39,064 nt of DNA from DASRDU01 sp035560235. GTDB taxonomy: Bacteria > Acidobacteriota > Blastocatellia > RBC074. Under the pieces are notes generated by a model. It did not search any database. It was not told the DNA's origin and saw only the letters and a list, made by a program, of their open reading frames with translations. Location: assembly GCA_035560235.1 (NCBI GenBank), contig DATMAG010000024.1:1-39064 (forward strand). The letters run 5' to 3'. Positions 36,601-39,064 of the stretch are shown here, one piece after another; the first letter of the stretch is position 1, and every line of letters begins with the position of its first letter. The translations under genes and the position numbers were made by a program.

Positions 36601-39064
36601 GGATCACCCGGATTGACGTGAAGGCGGGCGACAACGGCCCGGCCACGCAGATGCGGACGTTCGTTTACGACGATTACGGACGGTTGCAGAGCGAAACCAC
36701 GCCTGAGGCCGGAACGGTCAGTTACACCTACAAGCCCAACGATCAGGTGGACACCAAAACCGACGCGCGCGGCAAAGTGGTCACATACACTTACAACACG
36801 CGCACGCTGCTGACCGGCTTGAGTTACAACGATGGCGGCGCGACGCCGTCGGTCAATTACGGGTATGACGAATACGGCGCGCGCAGTTCGATGACCGACG
36901 GCGAAGGGACGACGAGCTATTACTACAACAGCTTCCGCCAGCTCGATCACGAGACGCGCAGCTTCACGGGGCTGCCGGGCAAGTATTACCGGCTCGATTA
37001 CACATACAATCTGGCCAGTCAGCCGAAGCAGGTCAGCTATGTCGCCACGACCACCACCGGACTGAACGCCGCGCCGGACAATGGCGAGCGGATCGCTTCA
37101 ACTCAACCAGCCATGCCAGCCACGGAGGGCACGGGGAAGGAAGAAGACAAGAGGAAGCTGAAATCAGCATTCTTCCCTCAATCTGCAATCTCGAATCTGC
37201 AATCTCAAATTTCCTTTGCCCCCGTGACGCCCCGTGGCGAAGTCAGTCTGTTTTCCGCGAAGTGGAATGAGGCGCGTTTCGCGCTGTATTACAGCGCGAA
37301 AGATACGCTGTTCGGCTCAGCCCTGGAGCGGTTGTTCGGCTACGGTCTGAATTCGCAGGGAGGTTTCACGATCTCCGGCACGGTGACCAGAGATCAGAGT
37401 TACGGCGGGCAGGCGATTGGCGGAGTCACGGTCACAGCGCAGCGCACCGCCGGATCATCCGGCCCCGCGCAGGTGCAGGTACAGACGAATTCTTCCGGCG
37501 CTTACAGCATCAGCGGGCTGCCGCTCGGCACGACTTATCAGATTTCTGCCAGCAAGGCGGGCTGGAACCTTTCACCGGTAGCGCAGAGCTATTACATGTT
37601 CACAGACGTGACGCAGAATTTCACCGGCGTGCCGTCATCCGCGACCACGACGATTTCAGGCACGGTCAGCAGCGCGCAGGGCGGAGTGGTCAGCGGGGTG
37701 ACGATGACGCTTTCTGGTTCGATGAATCAGACGACCACGACTGACGCGTCGGGCAATTATTCGTTCACGGTCAGCACGCTCGGCAATTACACCGTCACTC
37801 CGTCAAAGAGCGGCTGGCTTTTCAACAATCCGTCATCGGCCAGCACGACCGATGATGTCGTGCTGCCGGTAACGATGAGTTTCAGCGGCACGATTCTCAC
37901 GCCGCCGCCAGCGCCTCCGGCAGGCGCGCAGACCTGGACGAAGAACGTCAATTACGTTTACAACTCAGTTGGTTCGCTCGTCAGTGTGGGGACAAATCTG
38001 ACCGGGACTGACCCGAACGCGACCACGAACGTCGTCAGCGGCGTCAGTTACACGAGCTTCGGCTCGATAAAGAGCGCCAGTTACGGCAACGGGCGCAGGC
38101 AGACGCTGGGTTACAGCGTGAACCGGCATCAACTGACTTCAGTCGTGGTGGACAATCAGAACGGGACGGACCCGATTATCAACAGGAGTTATGAATACCG
38201 GACGTGGAATTCCGAGCTGGGGCAGTGGAATCTCGACAACGACGGGCGGATCAAGAAGATCACCGACAATCTCGATACGAATTACACGACCGCGTACAGT
38301 TACGATCAGTTCAACCGGCTGACCAAAGCGAATGCGACGGGTTATTATCGCCAGTACGATTACGACGCCTGGGGCAATCTGACGATGGAGTACACAAGCA
38401 TCATCAACGGGATCACCGGCACTGCTTACGAGTTCGCGGCGAATGCGAGCGGCGCCCCGGCGACAAACCGGCTCAACGGCGCGACAAACATCATCAACTC
38501 GATTTCGTCAGGAACGACGAGTTTCGCCTATGACGCAGCGGGCAATCTGACGCAGGACGGCGCCATCGCGTACAGTTACGACGCCGCCAGTCGGTTGAAG
38601 GAAGTCGGGACAGGCGGGCAGAATACGTATCGGTATGACGGCGACGGCAATCGCGTCAAAGTCGTCGCCAATGGCGGCGCGCCGATTTATTACGTCAAAT
38701 CGAGCGTACTGGGCCAGGTGGCGATGGAGATCGAAGGCAGCCAGGCCGTGCTGAACCGGGCATACGTTTATGCCAGCGGCAAGCTGGTCGCCGAGCAGAC
38801 GCCGGACGGGCAGTTTTACTGGACACACAACGATCACCTCGGCAGCACGCGCAGGCTGACGAACACGAGTGGGACAGTCGTGTATCGCGGAGAGTTCGAT
38901 CCGTTCGGGAAAACAGTGCTGGAGACAGGCTCAGTGTCCTTGAATTCGCATAAGTACACGGGCTACGAGCGCGACTGGGCGACGGGGCTGGATTACGCGA
39001 ATGCGCGGATGTATGCGTCACTGCGGGGGCGGTTTATGCAGTCCGATCCGGTGACGCAGGGGTG
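33689..39064 (+). CDS. Giant secreted RHS/YD-repeat protein, frameshifted near the N-terminus, 3' partial
   Basis: The ATG at 33689 has AGGAGGG 6 nt upstream and begins a signal peptide (MSRLVRKVLVVALTLSLINL). That frame stops at 33796. The next frame is open from there to the window end, about 1,750 codons. Removing one C from the nine-C run at 33771-33779 joins the two. Product order (repaired numbering): a leader with a Pro/Asn-rich stretch; a beta-rich N-terminal region with FNFTAPVLSLSGRAGLNL (about 150); many YD repeats (FVYDEAGRQI, YDYTGCGCAGGS, TYDALDRITRI); an odd insert (about 1140-1180); two carboxypeptidase-regulatory-like domains (about 1225-1405); more YD repeats; and the RHS core end (NDHLGSTRRLTN, DPFGK, YTGYERDWATGLDYANARMY, GRFMQSDPV). 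A variable C-terminal tip, often a toxin in this family, would lie beyond the window. Possible roles are a contact-dependent toxin or an adhesin. Confidence 0.85.
33771..33779 (+). repeat. Homopolymeric tract of nine C at the RHS frameshift
   Basis: The run lies right after the signal peptide codons of the RHS gene. With nine C the signal peptide frame ends at the TAG at 33794-33796; with eight it continues into the RHS frame. Such tracts are known slipped-strand switches, but they are also a common site of sequencing error. Confidence 0.85.
37105..37225 (+). other. In-frame insert of intergenic-repeat-like DNA inside the RHS gene
   Basis: The codons for about 40 residues (STQPAMPATEGTGKEEDKRK and on to FAPVTPRG) have no YD pattern. 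The DNA has the look of dispersed non-coding repeats: CCACGGAGGGCACGG, a purine-rich GGAAGGAAGAAGACAAGAGG, then a 14-bp tandem AATCTGCAATCTC(G/A) at 37180-37207. It keeps the reading frame and lies directly before the inserted regulatory-like domains. Confidence 0.6.
37365..37910 (+). other. Two carboxypeptidase-regulatory-like domains inside the RHS protein
   Basis: The first domain begins FTISGTVTRDQSYGGQAI and has TNSSGAYSISGLPLGTTYQI then ASKAGWNLSP. The second begins TTISGTVSSAQGGVVSGVTM and has TTTDASGNYSFTVSTLGNYT then PSKSGWLFNNP. Each is a roughly 85-residue Ig-like beta-sandwich pattern. They interrupt the YD-repeat region, which resumes near 37940. Confidence 0.75.

Noticed and set aside
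35802..36950. 382-codon minus-strand frame inside the RHS region
   Set aside because: Antisense shadow of YD-repeat coding; its regularity reflects the repeats on the other strand.

Overview
The window is GC-rich, gene-dense bacterial chromosome. It most likely comes from an Acidobacteriota genome, with class Blastocatellia as a guess. The main evidence is two large secreted proteins that end in the same roughly 240-residue C-terminal module seen in Acidobacteria (TIGR03437-type). One carries seven SBBP propeller repeats; the other follows a glycosidase-like domain and TIG-like domains. Tat and lipobox signals, outer-membrane-type proteins and a long RHS/YD-repeat gene fit a diderm with a large surface proteome. 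I saw no tRNA, rRNA, CRISPR array, transposase or integrase.

Layout. 1-6752 (+) is an envelope block: the 3' part of a YfhO / GT-C membrane glycosyltransferase fusion, a small lipoprotein, an Uma2 nuclease-fold gene, a membrane protein with a spermidine-synthase-like domain, and a second lipoprotein paralogous to the first. 6769-10169 (-) holds phzF-like, a LolA-like secreted protein, pcm and surE. 10440-16508 (+) holds the two surface proteins. 16511-18081 (-) is a translationally coupled pair, a Tat-exported sugar-isomerase-like protein and a DUF2490 protein. 18290-18997 (-) is an outer-membrane-type protein with its own terminator.

19233-32946 (-) is a nitrogen-assimilation cluster. In transcription order it runs gltB, an ORF6N-domain gene, an Uma2 gene, gltD, ilvE, terminator, glnD, amtB, glnB. 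It joins ammonium uptake (AmtB), the PII signal protein (GlnB) and its uridylyltransferase (GlnD) to glutamate synthesis (GltBD) and a glutamate-using aminotransferase (IlvE). Two genes of types not known for nitrogen metabolism sit between gltB and gltD.

33001-33688 is gene-poor. It has a strong intrinsic terminator just upstream of gltB and possible remnants of minus-strand coding sequence. From 33689 to the end of the window runs one giant RHS/YD-repeat gene (+), 3' incomplete. Its signal peptide is separated from the body by a frameshift at a run of nine C residues, and it contains an in-frame patch that looks like intergenic repeat DNA plus two carboxypeptidase-regulatory-like domains.

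Several palindromic elements lie between genes: a TTCGACA/TGTCGAA palindrome family, a roughly 184-bp MITE-like inverted repeat, and another long imperfect hairpin. The strongest unusual signals are the RHS gene with its C-tract switch and insertion, the ORF6N/Uma2 pair inside gltBD, and the paired lipoproteins beside membrane enzymes.
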